The notes below the pieces were generated by a model that ran no database searches, was not told the origin of the DNA, and was given only the letters and a program-made list of their open reading frames with translations. Both the position numbers and the translations under genes were made by a program. A stretch of DNA of 64,000 bases from the NCBI RefSeq assembly GCF_029867415.1, contig NC_081186.1, forward strand, positions 111,265,213-111,329,212, read 5' to 3'. Source of the DNA: Vicia villosa. Lineage: Eukaryota > Streptophyta > Magnoliopsida > Fabales > Fabaceae. Below, in pieces: positions 48,171 to 58,251 of the stretch. Every line of letters starts with the position of its first letter. Position 1 is the first letter of the stretch.

Positions 48171-50084
48171 ATGGCTGATGAAACTGCAAAGTCTACATCT
48201 ACATCTGGCTCTGCTGAGCAACACAACGGTAACAATGGTTATACTAGACCGCCGGTATTTGATGGTGAAAACTTTGAATACTGGAAAGATAAACTGGAAA
48301 GTTACTTTCTTGGTCTAGATGGTGATCTATGGGATCTTCTGATGGATGGTTACAAACATCCGGTAAATGCCAGTGGCGTAAAGCTGACAAGGCAAGAAAT
48401 GAGCGATGATCAGAAGAAGCTTTTCAGGAATCATCATAAATGCAGAACTGTTTTGCTGAATGCTATCTCTCATGCTGAGTATGAGAAGATATCTAACAGG
48501 GAAACGGCCTATGACATATATGAGTCCTTGAAAATGACTCATGAAGGAAATGCTCAAGTCAAGGAGACTAAAGCTCTTGCTCTAATCCAGAAATATGAAG
48601 CCTTCAAGATGGAGGATGATGAAGACATTGAAAAGATGTTTTCAAGATTTCAAACTCTTACTGCTGGATTGAGAGTTCTTGACAAGGGATACACCAAGGC
48701 TGATCACGTAAAGAAGATCATCAGAAGCTTACCCAGAAGATGGGGTCCTATGGTGACTGCATTTAAGATTGCGAAGAATCTAAATGAAGTCTCTTTGGAA
48801 GAGCTGATCAGTGCCCTGAGGAGTCATGAAATTGAACTGGATGCAAACGAGCCTCAAAAGAAAGGTAAGTCTATTGCATTAAAATCCAATATCAAGAAAT
48901 GCACTAACGCTTTTCAGGCTAGAGAAGAAGATCCTGAAGAATCAGAATCTGAAGAAGAAGATGAACTGTCCTTGATCTCCAGAAGGCTAAATCAACTCTG
49001 GAAGAACAAGCAAAGGAAGTTCAGAGGCGTCAGAAGTTCAAAGAAATTTGAACGTGGAGAATCTTCTGATGACAGAAGATTTGACAAGAAGAAGGTCATG
49101 TGCTATGAATGCAATGAGCCTGGACACTTCAAGAATGAATGTCCAAAACTTCAGAAGGAAAATCTCAAGAAGAAGTTTCATAAGAAGAAAGGTCTTATGG
49201 CAACCTGGGATGAGTCAGAAGATGATTCAGACTCTGAAGATGAGCAGGCTAACTGTGCGCTGATGGCGACAGAAGATGACGGATCAGAATCTACATCAGA
49301 ATCAGATTCTGAAGAGGTATTTTCTGAACTTACTAGAGATGAGTTAGTTTCCAGTCTAACAGAACTTCTGGAATTCAAGTCTCAGATTAGTCTCAAATAC
49401 AAAAAGCTGAAAAAGCTATTTGAATTTGAAACAAAGAAGCTTGAGTTGGAGAATTCTGAATTAAAAGAAAAACTTTTAAAATTATCCAATAATGTTGGAT
49501 CTCCTTCTGATTCAGAAAAATCCACTCCTAGTCTAAACCATATTCTGAAAGAATATGATTTAAGTTTCAGGAAGTTCTTATCTAGAAGTATTGGCAGAAG
49601 TCAGCTAGCTTCTATGATATATGCTGTGTCTGGAAACAAAAGAGTCGGCATTGGTTTTGAGGGTGAAACCCCATACAAACTTGAACCTGTTGATGAAATG
49701 AAAATCACATACAAGCCATTGTATGATCAGTTCAAGTATGGCCACTCCCATGATATTAGGCACACTTCACATGCTCAAAGTTTTCACATTACACACACTA
49801 AGAAGCATGTGACACAACCTAGGAAATATCATGAAACTCACATTAAGAATTATCATGTTGTTCCTCCTATTGCTTACAATGTTAAATCCAAGTTCAATCA
49901 GAACTTGAGAAAATCTAACAAGAAAGGACCCAAGAAAATGTGGGTACCTAAGGATAAGATTATTCCTATTGCAGATATCCTTGGCTGCAAAAAGGACAAA
50001 GCACAACATGTCGTGGTACCTGGACTCTGGATGCTCACGACACATGACAGGAAGAAGGTCTATGTTCCAAGACCTGGTGCTTAA
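48171..50084 (+). CDS. gag: SIRE-type gag
   Basis: 637 residues from the ATG at 48171. The N-terminal half is a copia Gag/UBN2-type domain (PPVFDGENFEYWKDKLESYF, IIRSLPRRWGPMVTAFK, SLEELISALRSHEIEL). Acidic linkers and a CCHC knuckle, CYECNEPGHFKNEC, follow at residues 311-324. Then come an acidic SDSEDE region, a long coiled coil (about 385-445) and a His-rich tail (HSHDIRHTSHAQSFHITHTK). It is longer than ordinary copia Gag, as usual in the SIRE lineage. The last 58 residues overlap the pol frame, which lies in the +1 frame. Confidence 0.92.
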   Translation: MADETAKSTSTSGSAEQHNGNNGYTRPPVFDGENFEYWKDKLESYFLGLDGDLWDLLMDGYKHPVNASGVKLTRQEMSDDQKKLFRNHHKCRTVLLNAISHAEYEKISNRETAYDIYESLKMTHEGNAQVKETKALALIQKYEAFKMEDDEDIEKMFSRFQTLTAGLRVLDKGYTKADHVKKIIRSLPRRWGPMVTAFKIAKNLNEVSLEELISALRSHEIELDANEPQKKGKSIALKSNIKKCTNAFQAREEDPEESESEEEDELSLISRRLNQLWKNKQRKFRGVRSSKKFERGESSDDRRFDKKKVMCYECNEPGHFKNECPKLQKENLKKKFHKKKGLMATWDESEDDSDSEDEQANCALMATEDDGSESTSESDSEEVFSELTRDELVSSLTELLEFKSQISLKYKKLKKLFEFETKKLELENSELKEKLLKLSNNVGSPSDSEKSTPSLNHILKEYDLSFRKFLSRSIGRSQLASMIYAVSGNKRVGIGFEGETPYKLEPVDEMKITYKPLYDQFKYGHSHDIRHTSHAQSFHITHTKKHVTQPRKYHETHIKNYHVVPPIAYNVKSKFNQNLRKSNKKGPKKMWVPKDKIIPIADILGCKKDKAQHVVVPGLWMLTTHDRKKVYVPRPGA

Positions 50085-53000
50085 GTCTGGAGGAGAAGTC
50101 AAGTTTGGAGGAGATCAGAAGGGCAAGATAATTGGCTCTGGAACTATAAAGTCTGGTAACTCTCCTTCCATTTCTAATGTACTTCTTGTAGAAGGATTAA
50201 CACATAACCTCTTATCTATCAGTCAATTGAGTGACAATGGTTATGATATAATTTTTAATCAAAAGTCTTGCAAGGCTGTAAATCAGAAGGATGGCTCAAT
50301 CCTATTTACAGGCAAGAGGAAGAACAACATTTATAAGACAGATCTGCAAGATCTTATGATTCAGAAGGTGACTTGTCTTATGTCTGTTTCTGAAGAGCAG
50401 TGGGTCTGGCACAGAAGATTAGGTCATGCTAGTTTGAGAAAGATTTATCAGATTAACAAACTGGATCTTGTCAGAGGACTCCCTAATCTGAAATTCAAAT
50501 CAGATGCTCTTTGTGAAGCATGTCAGAAGGGCAAGTTCTCTAAACCTGCATTCAAGTCCAAGAATGTTGTTTCTACCTCAAGGCCATTAGAACTCTTGCA
50601 CATTGATCTGTTTGGCCCAGTCAAAACAGCATCTGTCAGAGGGAAGAAATATGGATTAGTCATCGTAGATGATTATAGCCGCTGGACATGGGTAAAATTC
50701 TTGAAACACAAGGATGAGTCTCATTCAGTGTTCTTTGATTTCTGCATTCAGATTCAATCTGAAAAAGAGTGTAAAATCATAAAGGTTAGAAGTGATCATG
50801 GTGGTGAATTTGAGAACAGATTCTTTGAAGAGTTCTTCAAAGAAAATGGTATTGCCCATGATTTCTCTTGTCCTAGAACTCCACAGCAAAATGGAGTTGT
50901 AGAACGAAAGAATATGACTCTGCAAGAAATGGCCAGAACCATGATCAATGAAACCAATATGGCTAAGCATTTCTGGGCAGAAGCAATAAACACTGCATGC
51001 TATATTCAGAATAGAATCTCTATCAGACCTATTCTAAATAAGACTCCTTATGAATTGTGGAAGAATATAAAGCCCAACATTTCATATTTCCATCCTTTTG
51101 GATGTGTATGCTTTATTCTGAACACTAAAGATCATCTTGGTAAGTTTGATTCCAAAGCACAAAAATGTTTCCTTCTTGGATATTCTGAACGCTCAAAAGG
51201 CTACAGAGTATACAATACTGAAACATTGATTGTAGAAGAATCAATCAATATCAGGTTTGATGATAAGCTTGGTTCTGAAAAACCAAAGCAGTTTGATAAT
51301 TTTGCAGATTGTGATATTGATGTATCAGAAGTTGTTGAGCCAAGAAGCAACGCATCAGAAGCAGAGCTTCCCAGAAGCAAAGAATCTGAAGATCAAGTAT
51401 CAGCTTCTCTGGAGAATTTAAGCATTTCTGAAGAACCATCTGTCAGAAGATCATCCAGACTCATCTCTGGTCATTCAGAAGATGTCATTCTTGGAAAGAA
51501 GGATGATCCAATCAGAACAAGAGCATTCCTTAAGAACAATGCAGACTGTCAATTAGGTCTTGTATCTTTGATCGAGCCAACTTCTGTTGATCATGCTCTA
51601 GAAGATCCAGACTGGATAATTGCTATGCAAGAAGAACTGAATCAGTTTACAAGGAATGATGTTTGGGATCTTGTTCCTAGACCAGATGGATTCAATATAA
51701 TCAGTACAAAATGGGTCTTCAGAAACAAGCTCAGTGAGAAAGGTGAAGTGGTAAGGAACAAAGCCAGACTGGTGGCTCAGGGTTATAGTCAGCAAGAAGG
51801 GATTGACTATACAGAAACCTTTGCACCAGTGGCCAGGTTAGAATCTATTCGTCTATTAATTTCATTTGCCACTCAACACAACATCACTCTCTATCAGATG
51901 GATGTTAAGAGTGCCTTCTTAAATGGTTATATAGATGAAGAAGTTTATGTCCATCAACCTCCTGGTTTTGAAGACTCTATGTCTCCTAATCATGTTTTTA
52001 AACTAAAGAAATCGTTGTATGGATTGAAACAAGCTCCCAGAGCTTGGTATGAACGCTTAAGTTCTTTCCTTCTGGATAATGGTTTCACTAGAGGAAAAGT
52101 GGACACTACTCTCTTTTGTAAAACCTTTAAAAGGGATATTTTAATTTGTCAAATATATGTAGATGATATTATTTTTGGAACATCTAATGCTACACTTGGA
52201 AAGGAGTTTGCTGAGTCTATGCAGGCTGAGTTTGAAATGAGCATGATGGGAGAACTCAAGTATTTCCTTGGAATACAAATAAATCAAACATCAGAAGGAA
52301 CATATGTTCACCAAACCAAGTATGTGAAGGAACTTCTGAAGAAGTTTAATTTTCTAGACTGCAAAGAAGCCAAAACTCCTATGCATCCAACATGCATTCT
52401 AGGTAAGGATGAGGTAAGTAAGAAGGTAGATCAGAAGTTATACAGAGGTATGATTGGATCTCTTCTATATTTGACTGCTTCTAGACCTGACATTCTGTTC
52501 AGTGTTTGTTTGTGTGCTAGATTCCAATCAGATCCTAGAGAATCTCATTTAACTGCTGTTAAGAGAATTCTAAGGTATCTGAAAGGTACTACTAATGTTG
52601 GCTTAGTTTACAGAAAATCTAAAGAATACAACTTAGTAGGATTCTGCGATGCTGACTATGCTGGAGACAGAATTGAAAGAAAGAGTACTTCAGGAAGTTG
52701 CCAATTTCTTGGAAGTCATTTGATCTCCTGGTATAGCAAGAAGCAAGCAACTATTGCTCTATCAACAACAGAAGCAGAATATGTCGCTGCTGCTGGTTGC
52801 AGTACACAGATGCTCTGGATGAAGAGTCAGCTAGAAGATTATCAGATATATGAGAGTAACATTCCTATATTCTGTGATAATACTTCTGCTATATGTTTAT
52901 CTAAGAATCCTATTCTTCATTCAAAAGCTAAACATATTGAGATTAAACATCATTTCATAAGGGACTATGTTCAGAAGGGTGTTCTATCTTTAAACTTTGT

Positions 53001-53103
53001 GGATACAGACCATCAATGGGCTGATATCTTTACAAAACCCCTGGCTGAAGATAGGTTTAAGTTCATTCTGAAGAACATCAGTATGGATTTATGCCCAGAA
53101 TGA
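49969..53103 (+). CDS. pol: SIRE-type pol: protease, integrase, reverse transcriptase, RNase H
   Basis: The frame is open from 49909; no ATG is near, so it needs a frame change from gag. Residues are numbered from 49969. The protease begins with WYLDSGCSRHMTG (D19). A GAG-pre-integrase zinc site follows (HRRLGHASLRKIYQ...CEACQKGK), then the integrase core with D213, D276 and E312 (HIDLFGP, RSDHGGEF, NGVVERKN). RT has NDVWDLVPRP, MDVKSAFLNGYIDEEVYVHQ and YVDD at 730-733. RNase H has DADYAGD, STTEAEYVAA and CDNTSAICLSKNPI. The end, FKFILKNISMDLCPE, is complete. No stop or indel is seen in over 1000 codons. It should form the enzymatic part of the particle. Confidence 0.95.
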   Translation: MQISLAAKRTKHNMSWYLDSGCSRHMTGRRSMFQDLVLKSGGEVKFGGDQKGKIIGSGTIKSGNSPSISNVLLVEGLTHNLLSISQLSDNGYDIIFNQKSCKAVNQKDGSILFTGKRKNNIYKTDLQDLMIQKVTCLMSVSEEQWVWHRRLGHASLRKIYQINKLDLVRGLPNLKFKSDALCEACQKGKFSKPAFKSKNVVSTSRPLELLHIDLFGPVKTASVRGKKYGLVIVDDYSRWTWVKFLKHKDESHSVFFDFCIQIQSEKECKIIKVRSDHGGEFENRFFEEFFKENGIAHDFSCPRTPQQNGVVERKNMTLQEMARTMINETNMAKHFWAEAINTACYIQNRISIRPILNKTPYELWKNIKPNISYFHPFGCVCFILNTKDHLGKFDSKAQKCFLLGYSERSKGYRVYNTETLIVEESINIRFDDKLGSEKPKQFDNFADCDIDVSEVVEPRSNASEAELPRSKESEDQVSASLENLSISEEPSVRRSSRLISGHSEDVILGKKDDPIRTRAFLKNNADCQLGLVSLIEPTSVDHALEDPDWIIAMQEELNQFTRNDVWDLVPRPDGFNIISTKWVFRNKLSEKGEVVRNKARLVAQGYSQQEGIDYTETFAPVARLESIRLLISFATQHNITLYQMDVKSAFLNGYIDEEVYVHQPPGFEDSMSPNHVFKLKKSLYGLKQAPRAWYERLSSFLLDNGFTRGKVDTTLFCKTFKRDILICQIYVDDIIFGTSNATLGKEFAESMQAEFEMSMMGELKYFLGIQINQTSEGTYVHQTKYVKELLKKFNFLDCKEAKTPMHPTCILGKDEVSKKVDQKLYRGMIGSLLYLTASRPDILFSVCLCARFQSDPRESHLTAVKRILRYLKGTTNVGLVYRKSKEYNLVGFCDADYAGDRIERKSTSGSCQFLGSHLISWYSKKQATIALSTTEAEYVAAAGCSTQMLWMKSQLEDYQIYESNIPIFCDNTSAICLSKNPILHSKAKHIEIKHHFIRDYVQKGVLSLNFVDTDHQWADIFTKPLAEDRFKFILKNISMDLCPE

Positions 53104-53564
53104 GAAGATGAGAAGTTCTTATGTATGAGTATCTTCTGAAATGAAAGTGGATTATTTTTTAATCAGAAGTTCTGATTGAAATCTTTTAGTAATTATGATT
53201 CGGTTATTACTAACGTTTCATTGTCTAAGTTGATTCAGAATCTCTTTAAAAGCAAAACAGCTGTAACTGGATATCTTGATGGTAAACACGTGTTCACTAT
53301 TCCTGGACAAGCGTGCGTGCAGTTGAGGGGACGTCTACTTAGGTAATTGTGCAAATCACGTCTTTTGTCATTATTATCTCTCCTCACGTCACGTAACATT
53401 AAATGCTTTTCATCATTTACTCTCTTTCAGTTTTCTTTTTATATTCTTCAAACGTTTCTTTTCCCTCTTATATTTCTCTCACTTTGCATTCAGTTTCTTT
53501 TTCGTTCTCTCTCTTTGCATTCATATCATAAACCCTAGCAGTTTCCAATATCTGCAACTTCATC
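53104..53564 (+). other. Spacer between pol and the third ORF
   Basis: 461 bp without a gene, rich in TTCTGA/TCAGAA words at first and then in C/T. The pyrimidine-rich 53390-53520, before the ATG at 53565, could hold a splice acceptor for a subgenomic RNA, but I cannot show one. Confidence 0.5.
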
Positions 53565-54794
53565 ATGAATCCATCGTCAAGCTCTGGGAATCAAGAAAAT
53601 GATCGAAAACAAAAGAGAAAGGCAACTGCTGAACTAGAAACCAAATCAAAAAGAGTAAGGATCACCTATGACCCTCTCAAAGTGAACCCGTTTGAAGCTA
53701 TGATGTCTGGAAACTACTCTAGACGTGTGTATCAACCCCTTGACGGTACCCCTCAATCACCTCCCTCTTCACAGACCTCCACCACCTCTTCCTCCTCATT
53801 CATCCTCTCGGAACCACCTTCTTCACCATCTGATATCTCCTCTCCTTCAACCCATCCATCAGATATTTCTTCATCTCTCTCACACCCTTTTCCCACCAGA
53901 ACACCTAACCCCTACAGTGTTGTTTTTCCCGACTCCAGGTTCACTGTCAACCCTCCAACCCCTACCACTCAATCATTTCTGGAGCTTTTACATTCTGATG
54001 TAAATGGCTGGTTGGAGATTCTGGGTGCTGCTCACCTTAACCATCTGGATGAGTATGCTACAAGCAACCTTTGGGATACCTTTCGTCAGGATTTTCTGGT
54101 TAGGGCTACAGACACTCAGAGAAGGATCATGTCTGAAGCTCCTGGTGTTCGTGGTCTTCGGTTGGAAGTTGGTGAAAGCAGCTATCACCATCTCATCAGG
54201 AACAGAAGAGTTCTTGAGGAGAAGATACCTGCAGATGAGTTGGAAGAAGAAAATCTCTGCAGAGACATCGTGGTGTGGAGACCATGGTTTCCTGTGCTGA
54301 CTGGAGATTTTCAGTGGCTGTTTAACTGGTTCAGAATGAACCCTTCTGAAAAAGCACCTCACATGGTCTTTCCAGTAGTGGTTTATCCTGCTGAAGTTGC
54401 TGGTCCTACTCCTCCAACAAACCTAGCAGCTATTCTTCAAGCGTTGGAAGTTGGAACTTCTGAGCTGCCTGAACCAGAATATGCTAAGGCTACTTCTGAG
54501 TCAGACTCAGATGAGGAAATGGAAGATGCACAAGCTAAAGACCTTCCAGAAGATCACCCTGCTGAGATTGCTGTCCCTTTTGGCAGAAATTCTGGTGCCT
54601 CTTCTTCTGGTGAAGCCTCAGCTCTGATGGAGACCTTGGAAGCTCTTCATCAGAATCAAGCTATGCTGGCTTCTCGTTTGGACGCGCAAGAAGTAGCCAA
54701 TGCTGAGTTTCGCTCCTTCATGGCAAGGCAAGCTACAAGCACTGACGGGATTCATGATGTTCTGGCGCGGATTTTGCGTAGGCTAGGATCTTAG
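53565..54794 (+). CDS. Third ORF downstream of pol (position of the SIRE env-like gene)
   Basis: Intact frame of 409 residues. The N-terminal part is basic (RKQKRKATAELETKSKRVRI, resembling a nuclear signal). Then come a Ser/Pro/Thr-rich stretch (about 60-125), a globular middle (SFLELLHSDVNGWLEILGAA to FQWLFNWFRMNP), an acidic segment (ESDSDEEMEDAQ) and a C-terminal heptad-like helix (ETLEALHQNQAMLASRLDAQ). SIRE elements often have an ORF here, called env-like by position. I see no signal peptide and no clear membrane segment, so envelope function is not supported. A nuclear or nucleic-acid-linked role is equally possible. The ORF is intact in a very young element, which suggests it is kept. 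Confidence 0.8.
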   Translation: MNPSSSSGNQENDRKQKRKATAELETKSKRVRITYDPLKVNPFEAMMSGNYSRRVYQPLDGTPQSPPSSQTSTTSSSSFILSEPPSSPSDISSPSTHPSDISSSLSHPFPTRTPNPYSVVFPDSRFTVNPPTPTTQSFLELLHSDVNGWLEILGAAHLNHLDEYATSNLWDTFRQDFLVRATDTQRRIMSEAPGVRGLRLEVGESSYHHLIRNRRVLEEKIPADELEEENLCRDIVVWRPWFPVLTGDFQWLFNWFRMNPSEKAPHMVFPVVVYPAEVAGPTPPTNLAAILQALEVGTSELPEPEYAKATSESDSDEEMEDAQAKDLPEDHPAEIAVPFGRNSGASSSGEASALMETLEALHQNQAMLASRLDAQEVANAEFRSFMARQATSTDGIHDVLARILRRLGS

Positions 54795-55510
54795 TCTTTG
54801 GTCTTAGTAGTTTTCTTTCCTTGTTGCATCTGCTTGTTAAACATCTTCTCATGTAATATCTATTGATTATCAATGAAAAGTTTCTTTGTTTTGCATTTCA
54901 TTGATTTTGTTTGTCGTTTTATACATCTGAATCTTTTGATATATTCTTTTTGATGTTATGACAAAAAGGGGGAGAAGATAAATGATAAATGATTTGATTA
55001 ATCTATCAGTTGCTGGGTAAAAGACCCCACATTTACTAACAGAAGCTGCAAGCTTCATATGTTTTTAAGTTGTGTTGCTGCAGGAATCATTCAAGACCAA
55101 CATGAGGAGCAACAAGATGAATCAAGTTCTTGGATTCTTGAAGCAAGCTGAGTGCTATGAAGCTTCAGAATCAGAAGCAAGAAGAAATGATCAGAGATAG
55201 CTCTTGGAAACTGAAGCAAGCTGAGTGCTGTCAAGCTTCAGAATCAGAAGCACTGATAATAGAATTTCATCCATATTTGTCTATTTGTTCTGACAAAATT
55301 CTATTTGCTCTGATACATTATTTTAGCCTATATGGCTCTGATACATATCATGTGTTCTAATATACATTTTATGTTCTGACTCGTTCATGCTGACTTTTGT
55401 CGTTTAGTTTTTGTTCTGTAACATTTCAGGATGTAAAGATGCTCTGATGATGCTCTGGTACATTCAACAATGTTCTGATACAAATCTAGCATGAAGTGAT
55501 GTTGGTAGAA
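54795..55510 (+). other. Copia 3' region, first part
   Basis: No gene. It includes a GGGGGAGAAGAT purine block at 54968-54979, and a duplicated segment (AGCAAGCTGAGTGCT...AAGCTTCAGAATCAGAAGCA) near 55142 and 55214. Confidence 0.6.
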
Positions 55511-55790
55511 ATTCAAAGCTCTGAAGCTATCCGAGGGAAGCAGAAATCAGAAGCTGTGAATGTTCTGAAGATTAAAGAAATTCAAGTTCTGAAGCTGTCC
55601 TAAATGGAAGCAGAAATCAGAAGCTGTGAATGTTCTGAAGATCAAAGAAATTCAAGTTCTGAAGCTGTCCTAAATGGAAGCAGGAATCAGAAGCTATGAG
55701 TGTTCTAGGGATCTAAAGAAATTCAAGTTCTGAAGCTGTCCAATGGAAGCAGAAGTCAGAAGCTATGAATTCTCTGAAGACAGAAGCTTA
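55511..55790 (+). repeat. Tandem repeat in the copia 3' region, about 70-bp unit, four copies
   Basis: Copies start at about 55511, 55580, 55650 and 55721. Each begins ATTCAAGTTCTGAAGCTGTC and contains GGAAGCAGAAATCAGAAGCT. Copies 2 and 3 are nearly identical. Confidence 0.9.
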
Positions 55791-55983
55791 TGTGATCGTC
55801 TCTACCGAAATAATCAGGGAAGTCTTTTATTAAAGTTCTTCGAGTATTTATTTCAGGGGGAGATTGTTAATCTCAGGGGGAGATATATTCACATGCTTAT
55901 GCTATAGCTGTGTAATTTGTCTTTTGCCGTCTGCTCTTTCTGATCGCAAATTCATATCATTTATATATGTTTTTGTCATCATC

Positions 55984-55996
55984 AAAAAGGGGGAGA
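55984..55996 (+). other. Polypurine tract of the copia element
   Basis: AAAAAGGGGGAGA, one T before the 3' LTR. It is the expected plus-strand primer. Confidence 0.9.
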
Positions 55997-55997
55997 T

Positions 55998-57204
55998 TGT
56001 TAGAACAAGATTTGTTCTGATCAATTATCTTAGTTTTGATGATAACAATAATATGAATTTTGCTTAAGATAATATGGTACTCTAATCCAATGCAATTTCC
56101 TTTTCAGGAAATATATAAAGAGTATGCATAATTCAGCGCTCAGAAGCTTTGTCTCAAAGGGTTCAGCATGCAACATCAGAACATGGTCTGGCAAGACATC
56201 AGAAGATGGTCGAAGCAGAATCAGAACATGGGTCTATGGAAGCATCAGAAGAACATGAGATCAGAAGCACTGAAGTTCTGATGGTATCACGCTCAGAAGC
56301 ACTTCAAGGTCAGAAGATCAGAAGATGCTTTGCACCAAGCTGTTTGACTCTGATGATATTCAAACGTTGTATTCACAAACATCAGATCAGAAGGAAGTAC
56401 ATGTGGCAGGCTACGCTGACTGACAAAAGGAACGTTAGAAGCTATTAAAGGCAACGTCAGTAGACACAGCGTGAACAAGGCTCGAGGTAGTTGACAAAAG
56501 CGTATAACATTAAATGCGATGCTGTACGGAACACGCAAAGCATTAAATGCACTCAACGGTCATCTTCTCCAACGCCTATAAATATGAAGTTCTGATGAGA
56601 AGCAAGGTTAACGATTCTGAACAAAAACAACTCATATTAACTTGCTGAAACTCTGTTCTATTCAAAGCTCAGAATCTTCATCTTCATCAAAGCTCACTAC
56701 ATTGCTGTTGTAATATATTAGTGAGATTAAGCTTAAACGTTAAGAGAAATATCACAGTTTGTGATTATAGCTTTTAAGAAGCAATTGTAATACTCTTAGA
56801 ATTGATTACATTAAGTTGTAAGGAACTAGAGTGATCGTGTGGATCAGAATACTCTAGGAAGTCTTAGAGGTTATCTAAGCAGGTTGTAACTAGAGTGATC
56901 GTGTGGATCAGAATACTCTAGAAAGTCTTAGAGGGTATCTAAGCAGTTGTTCCTGGAGTGATCAGTGTGTGATCAGAAGACTCTGGAAGACTTAGTTGCT
57001 GACTAAGTGGAGAACCATTGTAATCCGTGCGATTAGTGGATTAAATCCTCAGTTGAGGTAAATCATCTCTGCGGGGGTGGACTGGAGTAGTTTAGTTAAC
57101 AACGAATCAGGATAAAAATAACTGTGCAATTTATTTTTATCGGTCAAGTTTTTAAAGCTACACTTATTCAAACCCCCCCTTTCTAAGTGTTTTTCTATCC
57201 TTCA
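55998..57204 (+). repeat. SIRE-type 3' LTR
   Basis: Near-identical to 46878-48084. The three differences seen (G for A near 56906, G for A near 57114, T for C near 57117) are transitions. It is followed by the target duplication GATGT. Confidence 0.97.
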
Positions 57205-57390
57205 GATGTTATTGTGTTGTATGTATGGACGAATTGGGTGTTTGGTGAATGATTGGAATATTGTGTATTGTTGGAAATCTGAATGAGCAATTTGGGTAAA
57301 TAATACTTCATGAAAATTGGAGTTTTGGGGATATTTTGGAACTGGTTTTCATAACATAAAAACTGCAGAAAATTGCCACTGTCTCAGTGG

Positions 57391-57643
57391 TAATCGGTTA
57401 AAGGTTTTGGTGTAACCAGTTACGCCTAAGATATTTTTTCAGAAAACTCAATTTTTTGTATGTGTAACCGGTTACCAATTTTGGTGTAACTGGTTACACA
57501 GTCTAAAAACGTAAAAACTGGGCATTTTTGGAGGGTGTAGCCGGTTATGAGTTTTGACATAACCGGTTACCACTGAAAAAATTTGTTTATTCTTTGTTTT
57601 TGAAATTGGCGTAACCGGTTATCAATTTTGATGTAACCGGTTA
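57391..57643. promoter_or_regulatory. Regular array of paired TAACCGGTTA palindromes in the solo LTR
   Basis: Eight sites start at 57391, 57413, 57465, 57487, 57538, 57560, 57612 and 57634: four pairs. The step within every pair is exactly 22 bp and the step between pairs is 74, 73 and 74 bp. Four sites are perfect TAACCGGTTA; the others are TAATCGGTTA, TAACCAGTTA, TAACTGGTTA and TAGCCGGTTA. Sequence between sites varies more than the sites. This looks like a protein-binding array or a repeat kept for its palindromes. Confidence 0.8.
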
Positions 57644-58204
57644 CCATGGCTATGTCAAAATTAAATAAATTCATAACTTGAGTTTCGGGTGTCCGATTGA
57701 GTCATCGTTCGAAGTGTTAGGAAGCTGATGTAACGTAATTTATTTTAAAAATAGTCTTGGTGTTTGGAAATGAATATTTGTTGCATGATAGCGATGAAGC
57801 ATGTAGTTTGGGTGTCGTGGTGTGATAATTGTGTATGAACTGTATGTTGGTGCATGATATTTTACTATGATGCTTTTGTTGAATGCTTGTAACATGTATG
57901 GTGTTTTGGTGGATGGTGCTGGTGTAATACATTGATTAAGGTGAATATCAATGTGCATAATTGTTGTTGTTGCATGTCATTCATGAATCATGTAGCATGG
58001 TGTTTGGACGGTGGTACGCTTTTGGTGAGCCTCAATCATATGGTGAGGATTGAGTGCGAGTAGCTGGTTCCTGGTATGGTGGGGATCGGTGATGGTAACG
58101 ATATTTCGGCATGCTCTGATTCTATGGCGGGGATCGGGAACGAAATGAATGTGAGAGTTCATATTTGGTACCACGTGCATTAAAACCACGGAGTTGAGTC
58201 ACAT

Positions 58205-58251
58205 TGTGTGTGTGTGTGTGTATATGTGTGTGTGTGCGTGTGTGTGTGTGT
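58205..58251 (+). repeat. (TG)n microsatellite
   Basis: TG repeat broken by TATA and CG steps, inside the solo LTR. The poly Val-Cys open frame over it is an artefact. Confidence 0.95.

Larger units (their letters stand above)
46878..57204 (+). mobile_element. Complete Ty1/copia retrotransposon, SIRE/Maximus type (10,327 bp)
   Basis: Two 1207-bp LTRs (TGTTAGAACAAG...CTATCCTTCA), with a perfect target duplication GATGT at 46873-46877 and 57205-57209. It has a tRNA-Met-type primer site, gag, pol in copia order (protease, integrase, RT, RNase H), a further ORF downstream of pol and a purine tract. The size, the extra 3' ORF and the large Gag fit the SIRE/Maximus lineage. The LTRs differ at three sites by eye, all transitions, which at 1.3e-8 per site per year means about 0.1 million years. 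Confidence 0.97.
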
